This document shows, piece after piece, positions 22,801 to 30,030 of a stretch of DNA of 43,404 nt. The DNA is from Methylobacterium dankookense (GTDB lineage Bacteria > Pseudomonadota > Alphaproteobacteria > Rhizobiales > Beijerinckiaceae). The notes under the pieces were generated by a model. The model was not told the origin of the DNA. It searched no databases and worked only from the letters and a program-made list of their open reading frames with translations. Location: contig NZ_CABFVH010000046.1 in the NCBI RefSeq assembly GCF_902141855.1, forward strand, positions 1 to 43,404. The letters are read 5' to 3'. Within the stretch, counting starts at the first letter, position 1, and the number at the start of each line of letters is the position of its first letter. Both the position numbers and the translations under genes were made by a program.

Positions 22801-23430
22801 GTGTCCCAACTGTTCGAACGCACCGCCAAAACGCCGTTCAAACTGGACGGCAAGCCCATCGCCGCCGGTCAGGTGGTGACCCTGACCGCGTCCCAGCTCA
22901 CGCGCCTCTCGGTCGCCGGTTGCGTCGAGCAGGACGCCACCGCGAACCGGGACGTGCGCCGCCAGGATCTCCCGCCGCTCCAGGGTTCTGCCGTGACGGC
23001 ATCGGACCCGCGGCAGCTCGCCTATGCCGAGGCCTCGGAAGCCGTGCTCGCCCTCTTGCTCGGCCGGAAGCTGAACCTCAGCCCCGATGCGTGGCGGGGA
23101 CTATCGATCGAGGAGCGGACGGGTGCGCTCGTGTCGGCCCGTGAGGAGATCGAGGCCGCCTATCGGAACAATCCGAACGGCATCGCCACCGATACCGACG
23201 AGGGTCGGCAGGCCGACGAAGCCGTGCGGCAGCATGCCGGCAACGACCCGGCCGCCGCCAGCGCGAGCCAAGCGCCGAACGCTCAGCAGACCGTGGCCGA
23301 CGATCTCGGCGAGCTGAGCACCGCAAAGCTGCGCGAGCTGGCGAGGGCCGAGGGCGTCGATCTCGGCGATGCCAACTCGAAGGCTGAGATGGCGGTTGCC
23401 ATCCGGGCGCACCGCGCGCAGGCGGTCTGA
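22801..23430 (+). CDS. Hypothetical head-region protein with SAP/Rho-N-like end (209 aa)
   Basis: GTG start after a good TAGGAGG site. The N-terminus (FKLDGKPIAAGQVVTLTASQ) is a small beta domain; residues 60-150 are Ala/Asp-rich and probably flexible. The C-terminal 35 residues LGELSTAKLRELARAEGVDL plus SKAEMAVAIRAHR look like a SAP/Rho-N type helix-extended-helix, a small nucleic-acid-binding motif also seen near connector genes in many siphophages. Role in packaging or head completion is inferred only. Confidence 0.75.
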   Translation: MSQLFERTAKTPFKLDGKPIAAGQVVTLTASQLTRLSVAGCVEQDATANRDVRRQDLPPLQGSAVTASDPRQLAYAEASEAVLALLLGRKLNLSPDAWRGLSIEERTGALVSAREEIEAAYRNNPNGIATDTDEGRQADEAVRQHAGNDPAAASASQAPNAQQTVADDLGELSTAKLRELARAEGVDLGDANSKAEMAVAIRAHRAQAV

Positions 23431-23433
23431 TCC

Positions 23434-23925
23434 ATGCCTGCCGTCGTCGCCACCCCGCCCGAGCCAATTGTGTCGCTCGCGCAGGCGAAGCGTCATCTGC
23501 GCGTCGAGCACGGTGACGACGACGTCTATATCGCCGACCTTGTCGAGGTCGCGACTGGCTGGCTCGACGGGCCGGATGGCTGGCTCGGCCGCTGCCTTGG
23601 CGAACAGGTGCTTGAGACTGCGTTTCCGGCCGACCTCGATCCGACGCTGCGCCGGTATCCGTGCCCGCCCTTCCTGGGCATCGTCAGCGAGATCCCGGAT
23701 GTGATCACGCGGACCGTGACGGTGCGATATCGGGCCGGCTACCCGTCGACCGGCACGGGAGCGGATCGCAAGACCACCGTGCCGGCTCCGATCCGTCACG
23801 CCATCCTGCTGATGGTCGGCCATCTCTACAGCAACCGCGAGGCGGTCAGTGCGCTGCCGGCCAAGCCGGAAGAGCTGCCTTTCGGCGTCAGTGCACTCCT
23901 CTCCCCCCTCCGGGTCTTCGGCTGA
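23434..23925 (+). CDS. Head-tail connector, HK97 gp6-like
   Basis: 163 aa. The N-terminus PIVSLAQAKRHLRVEHGDDD plus YIADLVEVATGWLDG is the hallmark of gp6-like adaptor proteins, followed by a beta part with VTVRYRAGYPSTGTG and the helix PAPIRHAILLMVGHLYSNRE. It forms the ring below the portal. Head closure and tail terminator genes follow in the usual order. Confidence 0.92.
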   Translation: MPAVVATPPEPIVSLAQAKRHLRVEHGDDDVYIADLVEVATGWLDGPDGWLGRCLGEQVLETAFPADLDPTLRRYPCPPFLGIVSEIPDVITRTVTVRYRAGYPSTGTGADRKTTVPAPIRHAILLMVGHLYSNREAVSALPAKPEELPFGVSALLSPLRVFG

Positions 23926-23928
23926 GCA

Positions 23929-24273
23929 ATGCCGCAGGCCGGTGATCTCCGCGAGCGCGTGGTGTTCCAGTCCCGCGCCGCCACCGATGACGGCTACGGC
24001 AATACCGTCACGGGCGCTTGGACCTCGCGATTCGAGCGAGCCGCGCAGTTCCTCATGAGGCCCGGCAGCGAGGCCGTGACCGCTGCGCGCCTGGAGGGGC
24101 AGCAGCCCGTGACGATGATCGTCCGCTTTGACAGCCAGACGTGCACGATCACGCCGGCTTGGCGGGCGATCGATAAGCGCACGGGCGTGGTCTATGCGAT
24201 CCAGGCCGCCGCGGACATGGAGCGCAAGCGGCAATGGTGGACGCTGGTCTGCCTCGCCGGGGCGGCGCAGTGA
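23929..24273 (+). CDS. Head closure protein (SPP1 gp16-like family)
   Basis: 114 aa. GDLRERVVFQSRAATDDGYG is the family's first strand (a 'LRhRVvfqr...ddgyGn' motif), then RFERAAQFLMRPGSEAVTAA and a small beta barrel ending ERKRQWWTLVCLAG. This ring closes the channel once DNA is inside. Its stop overlaps the start of the tail terminator gene (GTGA). Confidence 0.9.
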   Translation: MPQAGDLRERVVFQSRAATDDGYGNTVTGAWTSRFERAAQFLMRPGSEAVTAARLEGQQPVTMIVRFDSQTCTITPAWRAIDKRTGVVYAIQAAADMERKRQWWTLVCLAGAAQ

Positions 24274-24671
24274 GCACGTCCCTCGCCCTGCAGGGTGCCC
24301 TCGTGGCCCGGCTGAAGGCCGATGCGGACGTAACGGTGATCGTCGGCGGGCGCGTGTTCGACGCCGTGCCGGCTGAAGCGGCCTTCCCCTATGTCAGCCT
24401 GGGCGAGGACCAGGTGCTTCCGGACGGCGCCGATTGCTACGACGGCGAGGACGTGCGCTCGACCCTTTACCTGTGGTCGCGCGCGGTCGGCTATCCGGAG
24501 ATCAAGCGCCTCGCCGCGGCCGTCGAGGCGGCGATCGACGACGACATGGCCGTGCCCGGCTATCGCATCGTGTCGATCGCCGTGACGGACACGCGCTTTC
24601 TGCGCGACGCGGACGGCCTGACTTCGCGCGCCGTCCTCACCCTTCAGACCCTCATCGAACCGGCCGACTGA
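24270..24671 (+). CDS. Tail terminator, DUF3168 family
   Basis: 133 aa from GTG. The start STSLALQGALVARLKADADV and the middle AFPYVSLGEDQVLPDGADCY, STLYLWSRAVGYPEIKRLAA match DUF3168 proteins, which cap the tail tube and form the tail side of the joint. The frame before the GTG is shadow of the closure gene. Confidence 0.92.
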   Translation: MSTSLALQGALVARLKADADVTVIVGGRVFDAVPAEAAFPYVSLGEDQVLPDGADCYDGEDVRSTLYLWSRAVGYPEIKRLAAAVEAAIDDDMAVPGYRIVSIAVTDTRFLRDADGLTSRAVLTLQTLIEPAD

Positions 24672-24694
24672 ACGGCCACAACCGGAGGCCTGTC

Positions 24695-25147
24695 ATGGCA
24701 AAGCCCGTCACCGCGTCGGCGTCGAAGCTGCTCGTCCTGTTGGAGAGCACCACCACGGCCGGCACCTTCGCCGCGCCCTGCGGCCTCACCACCAAGGGCA
24801 TCAACTTCGCGGCCGAATCGAACGACGTGACCGTGCCCGACTGCGACGATCCCGATCTGCCCGCCTGGACCGAGCGCGTGATCCGGGCGCTGTCGAGCAC
24901 GATCAACGGCAGCGGCGTGCTCGCCCTGGAAAGCCTGGACGATTGGCAGGGCTATTTCTTCAGTGGCTTGGCGCGGAACTGCCGGGTCAAGCTCGACGTG
25001 CCGGCGGCCAATAATGGCGGCTATTTCCAGGGCCGGTTCATCCTGACGCGCTTCGGCATCGTGGGCGAGATCGGCAACAAGATCCGCCTGGATGCCGTCG
25101 AGCTGCAGAACGACGGGCCCGTGACCTGGGTGGCGGCCTCGGCATGA
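24695..25147 (+). CDS. Tail tube (major tail) protein
   Basis: 150 aa, starting MAKPVTASASKLLVLLESTT after a CCGGAGG ribosome site. It has the tube-protein pattern: TTKGINFAAESNDVTVPDCD, PAWTERVIRALSSTINGSGV, then GYFQGRFILTRFGIVGEIGN and a final beta strand WVAASA. It stacks as rings to build the tail tube. Followed at an ATGA overlap by the chaperone gene. Confidence 0.92.
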   Translation: MAKPVTASASKLLVLLESTTTAGTFAAPCGLTTKGINFAAESNDVTVPDCDDPDLPAWTERVIRALSSTINGSGVLALESLDDWQGYFFSGLARNCRVKLDVPAANNGGYFQGRFILTRFGIVGEIGNKIRLDAVELQNDGPVTWVAASA

Positions 25148-25581
25148 GCGCAGACGGCTCGATCACGCTGCCGTTCGCGGACGGTGAGCATCGCTTCCGG
25201 CTGGCGATCGGCCAGCTCCGCGAGCTGCAGGAGGCGGTCAACCTGCCGCGTGCTCGGGCTGGGACGGCGTCGGTCGGTCCTGCGCAGATCCTGGCCGGGC
25301 TGGGATCAGGTGAATGGTGGGTCGACGATCTGCGCGAAACGATCCGCCTCGGCCTGATCGGCGGCGGGGCGACCCCGGCCCGCGCCCTGATCCTGACCAC
25401 GCGCTACGTCGATGTCCGGCCGCCTCGGGAATCGATCCCGCTCGCGCGGGGCATCCTGCTCGCCGCCCTGATCGGCGTGCCGGAGGATCCCGCCGGGGGA
25501 AAACCGCTGGCGGGGGAGACCGCGACAGAGGGGACAGCCGCCTCGTCTTCTCCCGCCTCTACGGCAACGGCGCAGCCATAG
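25144..25581 (+). CDS. Tail assembly chaperone, G-type (GTA gp10-like)
   Basis: 145 aa, the zero-frame product. The first 115 residues are a compact domain: ITLPFADGEHRFRLAIGQLR, GEWWVDDLRETIRLGLIGGG and PLARGILLAALIGVPEDP, like the gene transfer agent gp10/tail chaperone family. These proteins coat the tape measure protein before tube assembly. A slippery heptamer at 25497-25503 diverts some ribosomes to the -1 frame, so the last 25 residues (Thr/Ser/Ala-rich) are present only in the unshifted form. Confidence 0.88.
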   Translation: MSADGSITLPFADGEHRFRLAIGQLRELQEAVNLPRARAGTASVGPAQILAGLGSGEWWVDDLRETIRLGLIGGGATPARALILTTRYVDVRPPRESIPLARGILLAALIGVPEDPAGGKPLAGETATEGTAASSSPASTATAQP

Positions 25582-25748
25582 GCTGGTCGGTAGCCGACGT
25601 GGACGAGGCCAGCCTGTGGCAGCTCGCCGCCGCGATCGACGGATACAACCGTGCGCAGGGGGCAGAGGAGGAGCCGCCGGAACTCGGCTTCGACGAGTTC
25701 GACGCGATGCTGGAGCGCAATGCCGCCTTTGTGGCCGGCGAGCGGTGA
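25144..25748 (+). CDS. Tail assembly chaperone, GT-type frameshift product
   Basis: A -1 slip on GGGAAAA joins the first 120 codons to a frame that runs to 25748, giving about 201 aa. The added part is a proper protein domain: AAIGWSVADVDEASLWQLAA, IDGYNRAQGAEEEPPELGFD, EFDAMLERNAAFVAGER, and it has no start codon or ribosome site of its own. Lambda gpG/gpGT and most long-tailed phages use the same device; the T part links the chaperone to the tail tube protein. Confidence 0.82.
25497..25503 (+). other. Slippery heptamer GGGAAAA for -1 frameshifting
   Basis: In the zero frame it reads G GGA AAA, exactly X XXY YYZ, so both tRNAs re-pair after a -1 shift. It differs in one base from lambda's GGGAAAG. 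Confidence 0.85.
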
Positions 25749-25763
25749 TCGGCAGGAACCCGC

Positions 25764-26132
25764 ATGTCTGACAGAGATTGCAGCGAGATCACCGCCGTGT
25801 TCGGCGGCCGGTCGGTGACGTTCCGCCTGGAGCCGGGCGCGCACTGGTCCGAGATCATCACGGCGTGGCTCGGGCCGCCCCTGGCGCTCCAGCACCGGGC
25901 CATCGCCGGCCAGTGGTCGCCGGCCGAGATCGCTGCCGTGCTCAAGCTCGCCTATGTCGGCGCGCCGCTGCGCGCAGCGATGCAGGTGCCGGAGGTCGAC
26001 GACGTGCTGGAGCGTCGCCCGGCCGGCACCTATGCCGTGCTCGTCTTGCGCATCCTTGAGGCGTACCTGTTCGGGATCGACCCGCGAGATGCGACCTTCG
26101 ACGAGCGCGATGCTTACGGGGCTGCCGCGTGA
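25764..26132 (+). CDS. Second tail assembly chaperone-like protein (GTA gp10-like paralog)
   Basis: 122 aa. It lines up with the chaperone at 25144 by eye: ITAVFGGRSVTFRLEPGAHW against ITLPFADGEHRFRL; GQWSPAEIAAVLKLAYVGAP against GEWWVDDLRETIRLGLIGGG; and TYAVLVLRILEAYLFGIDPR against the PLARGILLAALIGVPEDP block. This suggests a tandem duplication followed by divergence. It has no frameshift site. Its role is presumably also in tail assembly. The stop overlaps the next GTG. Confidence 0.72.
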   Translation: MSDRDCSEITAVFGGRSVTFRLEPGAHWSEIITAWLGPPLALQHRAIAGQWSPAEIAAVLKLAYVGAPLRAAMQVPEVDDVLERRPAGTYAVLVLRILEAYLFGIDPRDATFDERDAYGAAA

Positions 26133-26524
26133 TTACGCTCGGGGTTGAGGGGATCGCCTCTCTCGGTCTCAGCCTGACCCGCAAGGCCCGGCTGAAACGA
26201 CGCATCGTCGAGCATCTGGCGGAGGTGGCCGAGCCGGTGGCAGACGAAATTCGCGAGGCTGCGCCCGAGGAGAGCGGCACGCTGCGCGAGAGCGTCCGGG
26301 TCGAGCAGAACCCCGGCAAGCTGCAGGTGACGATCGAGGCCGGCGGCGTCCCGGCGACGGAGCGGCCGTCCTCGAACGGCATCACCTACGATGAGGCTTT
26401 GCTGACCGAATACGGCACGGTCAAGCAAGCGCCGCGGCCATTCTTCTGGCCGGCGATTCGCGCGCATGAGGACGATTTCGAGCGCGCGGGGACGGACGCT
26501 GTCGCTAGCGCGATGGAGGACTGA
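26129..26524 (+). CDS. HK97 gp10-like tail completion protein
   Basis: 131 aa from GTG. RLKRRIVEHLAEVAEPVADE, IREAAPEESGTLRESVRVEQ and the end block TEYGTVKQAPRPFFWPAIRA, HEDDFERAGTDAVASAMED are the signature of HK97-gp10-like proteins. In most HK97-type phages this gene lies between head closure and tail terminator; here it is after the chaperones, just before the tape measure gene. Confidence 0.9.
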   Translation: MITLGVEGIASLGLSLTRKARLKRRIVEHLAEVAEPVADEIREAAPEESGTLRESVRVEQNPGKLQVTIEAGGVPATERPSSNGITYDEALLTEYGTVKQAPRPFFWPAIRAHEDDFERAGTDAVASAMED

Positions 26525-26529
26525 GGCTG

Positions 26530-28701
26530 ATGGCAGGCCTGACTTATAGCGTCGGCGCGAACATCACGGCGTTCGAGAGCGCCATGAGCCGGGTGCGAGA
26601 TCTCGCGGCGAAGCGCTCGGCCGACATGCTGACTTCCTTCCAGGGCGCGGCCCGCGGGATCGACGTGGCCTTGGCGGGCGTCGCCAGCCTCAACCGCATC
26701 CCCGGCGCGCTCAACACGATCAAGCAGGCGGCGCAGGCCACGGTGCTCGCCTTCGTGGCATTCGAGGGGGCCAAGCTCGCGATCGAGGCCGTGACCGCCG
26801 CCGCTTCGGCTGCCACGGCCGAGGTCGACCGGCTCGCGAAGGTCGGGGCCGATGCCGAACGGCTCGGCGTCTCCACCACCTTCCTGCAAACCTACCAGGG
26901 GCAGGCGCGCGCCTTCCGCGTCGAGGTCGACGAACTGACGAAGTCGCTCCAGATGGCCCGAAACGCCTTCACCCTGCGCCAGGGCGACGGCGGCGAGGAT
27001 GCCCGCAACGACAGCTCTTTTGCGGCGCGCCTCCGCCAGCAGCGGGCTGCCGGGAACCTGACCGCGGCGCAGGTGGCCCGGTTTGATGGCGCGATCGGTT
27101 TCGAGCAGCAGGAGCGCGTGGCGCTCGACCTGATCGCTGAGCTGATCGCCAAGGGCCGCCAGCTCGCAGCACTCGATCTTGCGGCCAAGATCTTCCCGCC
27201 GGAGATCGTCGACCGGATCCGGCAGGGCACGTTCGAGATCGACCGCTTCCGGCAGAACCTCGACAACATCCGCAACCCCGAACTGCGGCTTGACGATCCG
27301 CAGCAGATTGCGCGGGCGCAAGAGCTGCAGCGCCGTCAGGAGGAGGCGAATCGACAGCTCGCGGATGCCGGCGCAGCGTTCAACAGGCAGCTCGCGGATG
27401 CCGGAGCGCGGCTCAAAGAGGACGCCGTCGCCTGGACGGAGCTGATGGCGAGAGGTGCGCGCGCCGCTGTCGCCATCATGCAGGCGGTCCGACGCGCGGG
27501 CGAGGAATACAACCGTGGCGCCGGGCTCTCGTCGGGAGGGCCGCCCAGCCTTGGCGGCGAGCTGGGCGCGGTGGCGACGCGCGGCGGGCAGCCCCAGCCG
27601 ACGCAGGAGCAGCGCGAGATGCAGGACGCGATGAACCGCCTGCGCGGCAACCTCGGCAATCAGACCCTCGTCCGGCAGGCGCAGGACGCCTCGCGCGCCC
27701 TGACCGATGGCTTCCGTAAGGATCTGACGAAGCCGATCCAGACGACTCGCTCTCCGCGCTCGTCCTCATCCTCCGAAAGCCTCGACGCGATCGAGACGTA
27801 CATCAACGGCCTGGAGCGCTCGACGGCGGCTCTGCGCGGCGAGGTCGACGCGATCGGCAAGAGCAACAGTGAGCGCCAGATCGCGATCAACCTGCAGCGG
27901 GCCGAAGAGCTGGCCCGGCAGCAGAACCGGGAACTCACGGCCGATGAGGTCCGGCGCATCCGGGAGACCTCTGCCGCGACGGCCGAGTATCGTGACAAGC
28001 TGGAGGACGTGCGCGAGACGCTTGAAAACCAGCGCTCGACGGGGCGCAACGTTCTGAGCGGCATCGTGTCGGATGCCCGGAACGGGGCTTCCGCGCTCAA
28101 TGTCCTGACGAACGCGGTCAACCGCCTCCTCGATCGCCTTGCCGATCAAGGCGTGAATACGCTGACGGAAATGCTGTTCGGGAAAAGCGGCAGCACGCAA
28201 GGCGGGCTCTTGGGAGGCTTGTTCGGCTCCTCGGGCAGCGGCGGCGGGACCGGTCTGTCTGAGATCTTCGGGTTCCTGACCGGAAGCGTCAGTCCGATCC
28301 CGCGCTTCGCCGGGGGCGGTTATACCGGCGACGGAGGGCGCGACACGCCGCGGGGCGTCGTGCATGCGGGCGAGGTCGTGTTCTCGCAGGCCGATGTGCG
28401 GCGCCTGGGCGGGGTTGCTGCCGTCGAGGCGGTGCGCCGTGGTCTGCCCGGCTATGCGGCGGGCGGCCCCGTGGGTGCCGTTCCCAGCGTCAGGCCCGCG
28501 CTCGTGGGTGCCGCACCGATCAACTTCATTGATCAGCGCCCGGCCGGATCGCCCGACATCGCGCCCGTGGCGCAGCGTCGCTCGGATGGTGGCCTCAACG
28601 TGCTCATCCGCGGCATGGAGGGCGAACTCGGCAAGCGCGCCTTCAACAGTCAGGGGCCCTTCCGCGGCGTCGCGGGCGGCGCCGGCTCCCGGATCGGGTG
28701 A
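26530..28701 (+). CDS. Tape measure protein
   Basis: 723 aa. N-terminal helical region (AFESAMSRVRDLAAKRSADM), a hydrophobic helix around residues 60-95, then long helices rich in Gln, Arg, Glu and Ala through residue ~520, and a Gly-rich C-terminus with the common end block GGGYTGDGGRDTPRGVVHAG, EVVFSQADVRRLGG. By the usual ~0.15 nm per residue this predicts a tail of about 110 nm. It sets tail length and takes part in DNA delivery through the membrane. No peptidase domain was seen. Confidence 0.93.
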   Translation: MAGLTYSVGANITAFESAMSRVRDLAAKRSADMLTSFQGAARGIDVALAGVASLNRIPGALNTIKQAAQATVLAFVAFEGAKLAIEAVTAAASAATAEVDRLAKVGADAERLGVSTTFLQTYQGQARAFRVEVDELTKSLQMARNAFTLRQGDGGEDARNDSSFAARLRQQRAAGNLTAAQVARFDGAIGFEQQERVALDLIAELIAKGRQLAALDLAAKIFPPEIVDRIRQGTFEIDRFRQNLDNIRNPELRLDDPQQIARAQELQRRQEEANRQLADAGAAFNRQLADAGARLKEDAVAWTELMARGARAAVAIMQAVRRAGEEYNRGAGLSSGGPPSLGGELGAVATRGGQPQPTQEQREMQDAMNRLRGNLGNQTLVRQAQDASRALTDGFRKDLTKPIQTTRSPRSSSSSESLDAIETYINGLERSTAALRGEVDAIGKSNSERQIAINLQRAEELARQQNRELTADEVRRIRETSAATAEYRDKLEDVRETLENQRSTGRNVLSGIVSDARNGASALNVLTNAVNRLLDRLADQGVNTLTEMLFGKSGSTQGGLLGGLFGSSGSGGGTGLSEIFGFLTGSVSPIPRFAGGGYTGDGGRDTPRGVVHAGEVVFSQADVRRLGGVAAVEAVRRGLPGYAAGGPVGAVPSVRPALVGAAPINFIDQRPAGSPDIAPVAQRRSDGGLNVLIRGMEGELGKRAFNSQGPFRGVAGGAGSRIG

Positions 28702-28704
28702 TAC

Positions 28705-29076
28705 ATGGCGCTGCCCACTTGGCCCTTCGATCTTCCGCGTCTCGTGGGTCAGGTCGGGACGCTTGGCACCGATCAGCTCTACGAACCGCCGCAGGAGACG
28801 CAGTTCGATGACGGTCCGGACCGTGTCCGGCGCCGCCGGCTCTACGACGAGACGCCGCGCAAGATCGTGCTGACCCTCACCCGGCGGCAACTCGTGGTCT
28901 TCCTGAACTTCGTGCGTAACGACCTCGGCATGGGCGCCAAGCGCTTCCAGGCCAACGTGCGCGCGCCGGACGGCAGGTTGGGAACGCGGATCTGTCGGAT
29001 CCGCGGTGCGGTCTCCGAGCAGGATCAGGGGCGGACCTCGATCGTCTCTTTCACCCTGGTGGTTCAGGACTGGTGA
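28705..29076 (+). CDS. Minor tail protein (distal tail/gpM-like)
   Basis: 123 aa: MALPTWPFDLPRLVGQVGTL, RRRRLYDETPRKIVLTLTRR, then RICRIRGAVSEQDQGRTSIV and a last strand SFTLVVQDW. The mostly beta sequence and the position after the tape measure gene fit a gpM or distal tail protein that starts the tip complex. Family assignment is by position and look. Confidence 0.8.
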   Translation: MALPTWPFDLPRLVGQVGTLGTDQLYEPPQETQFDDGPDRVRRRRLYDETPRKIVLTLTRRQLVVFLNFVRNDLGMGAKRFQANVRAPDGRLGTRICRIRGAVSEQDQGRTSIVSFTLVVQDW

Positions 29077-29080
29077 GCCG

Positions 29081-29629
29081 ATGACCGTGACTGCCGCCCT
29101 GCGGGAGGCCTATGCCTCCGGCGATACCGAGGGCGTGGTGATCGAGACGTTGGAGATTGATCACGCCTCGCTCGACGCCGCCATTCGGCTCGTGCGCAAC
29201 GTGGACAGCCAGCTCGGCCAGCCCGGCGATACCCTGGCGCTGCCGGTCGAGGCGGGCGGCGCGCGCCTGCCGCACCTGCTCTGTGCCTTCGACGTGGTGG
29301 CGCCCGGCGCCGACAGCGACGGGCCAACCGAGGGCAGGATCCGGATCGACGCCGTCTCGCACCTGATCCATGGGCTGCTCAAGGGCGTGATCGGCTACAA
29401 CGAGGCGATCCGGGTCACGATCCGGTTCTATCGGGTGCTGCCCGGCCAGATCGACGCCGTGACCGGTCCAGACGACGACAGCTTCGATGGGCTGGAGATG
29501 ACCACGGTGGACCTCTCGGCCGAGCGCGCCGAGGGCACGATCGCATGGCCGGACGGGCGACAGCAGAACGTGCCTTCGGGCCCGAACGCCTTCTTCGATC
29601 GCGACCAGTACCCGGCCCTGTTCTCGTGA
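29081..29629 (+). CDS. DUF1833 tail protein
   Basis: 182 aa starting MTVTAALREAYASGDTEGVV. The ETLEIDHASLDAAIRLVRNV segment, the central LALPVEAGGARLPHLLCAFD and the C-terminal WPDGRQQNVPSGPNAFFDRD match DUF1833 proteins of long-tailed phages, found between distal tail and NlpC genes, where lambda has gpL. Its stop overlaps the next GTG. Confidence 0.87.
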   Translation: MTVTAALREAYASGDTEGVVIETLEIDHASLDAAIRLVRNVDSQLGQPGDTLALPVEAGGARLPHLLCAFDVVAPGADSDGPTEGRIRIDAVSHLIHGLLKGVIGYNEAIRVTIRFYRVLPGQIDAVTGPDDDSFDGLEMTTVDLSAERAEGTIAWPDGRQQNVPSGPNAFFDRDQYPALFS

Positions 29630-30030
29630 GCGACCGTCGCGCCTTCCTCGCCGGCCTGCGCGGGCGGCCCTACGACCGCGAGCGCCTGAACTGCTGGCAC
29701 ATCGCGGCGCTGGCGCAGGCCGAGCTGTTCGGCCGGGCGCTGCCGGCGGCGGATCCGGCCCTGGTCGGCGATCTCCGCGCGCGGGCCCGTGTCCTGGCCG
29801 AGCATCCCGCTCGCCTGGACTGGCGCGAGGTCGCCCAGCCCAGCGATGGCGCCTTCGTCTTGATGGGCCGGGTGGCCGGCGCGGAGACCCATTGCGGGGT
29901 GTGGCTCGCCGATGACGGCGGCCTGATCCTGCACACCGATGAGCGCCACGGAGTGGTGCTCGACCCCCCGCTGGAACTGGCCGCGGCCCGGCGCTGGCGG
30001 CTGACATATCTCGTTCCGAAGGCGCAATGA
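29626..30030 (+). CDS. NlpC/P60-type peptidase of the tail tip
   Basis: 134 aa from a GTG in a GTGA overlap. Catalytic Cys23 lies in RERLNCWHIAALAQAELFG and catalytic His89 in AGAETHCGVWLADDG; a third polar residue follows in the next strand. This corresponds to lambda gpK C-terminal domain and cuts peptidoglycan peptide links during infection. The deletion of an N-terminal JAB domain, which gpK carries, is notable but common in alphaproteobacterial siphophages. Ends on an ATGA overlap with the J-like gene. Confidence 0.87.
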   Translation: MSDRRAFLAGLRGRPYDRERLNCWHIAALAQAELFGRALPAADPALVGDLRARARVLAEHPARLDWREVAQPSDGAFVLMGRVAGAETHCGVWLADDGGLILHTDERHGVVLDPPLELAAARRWRLTYLVPKAQ

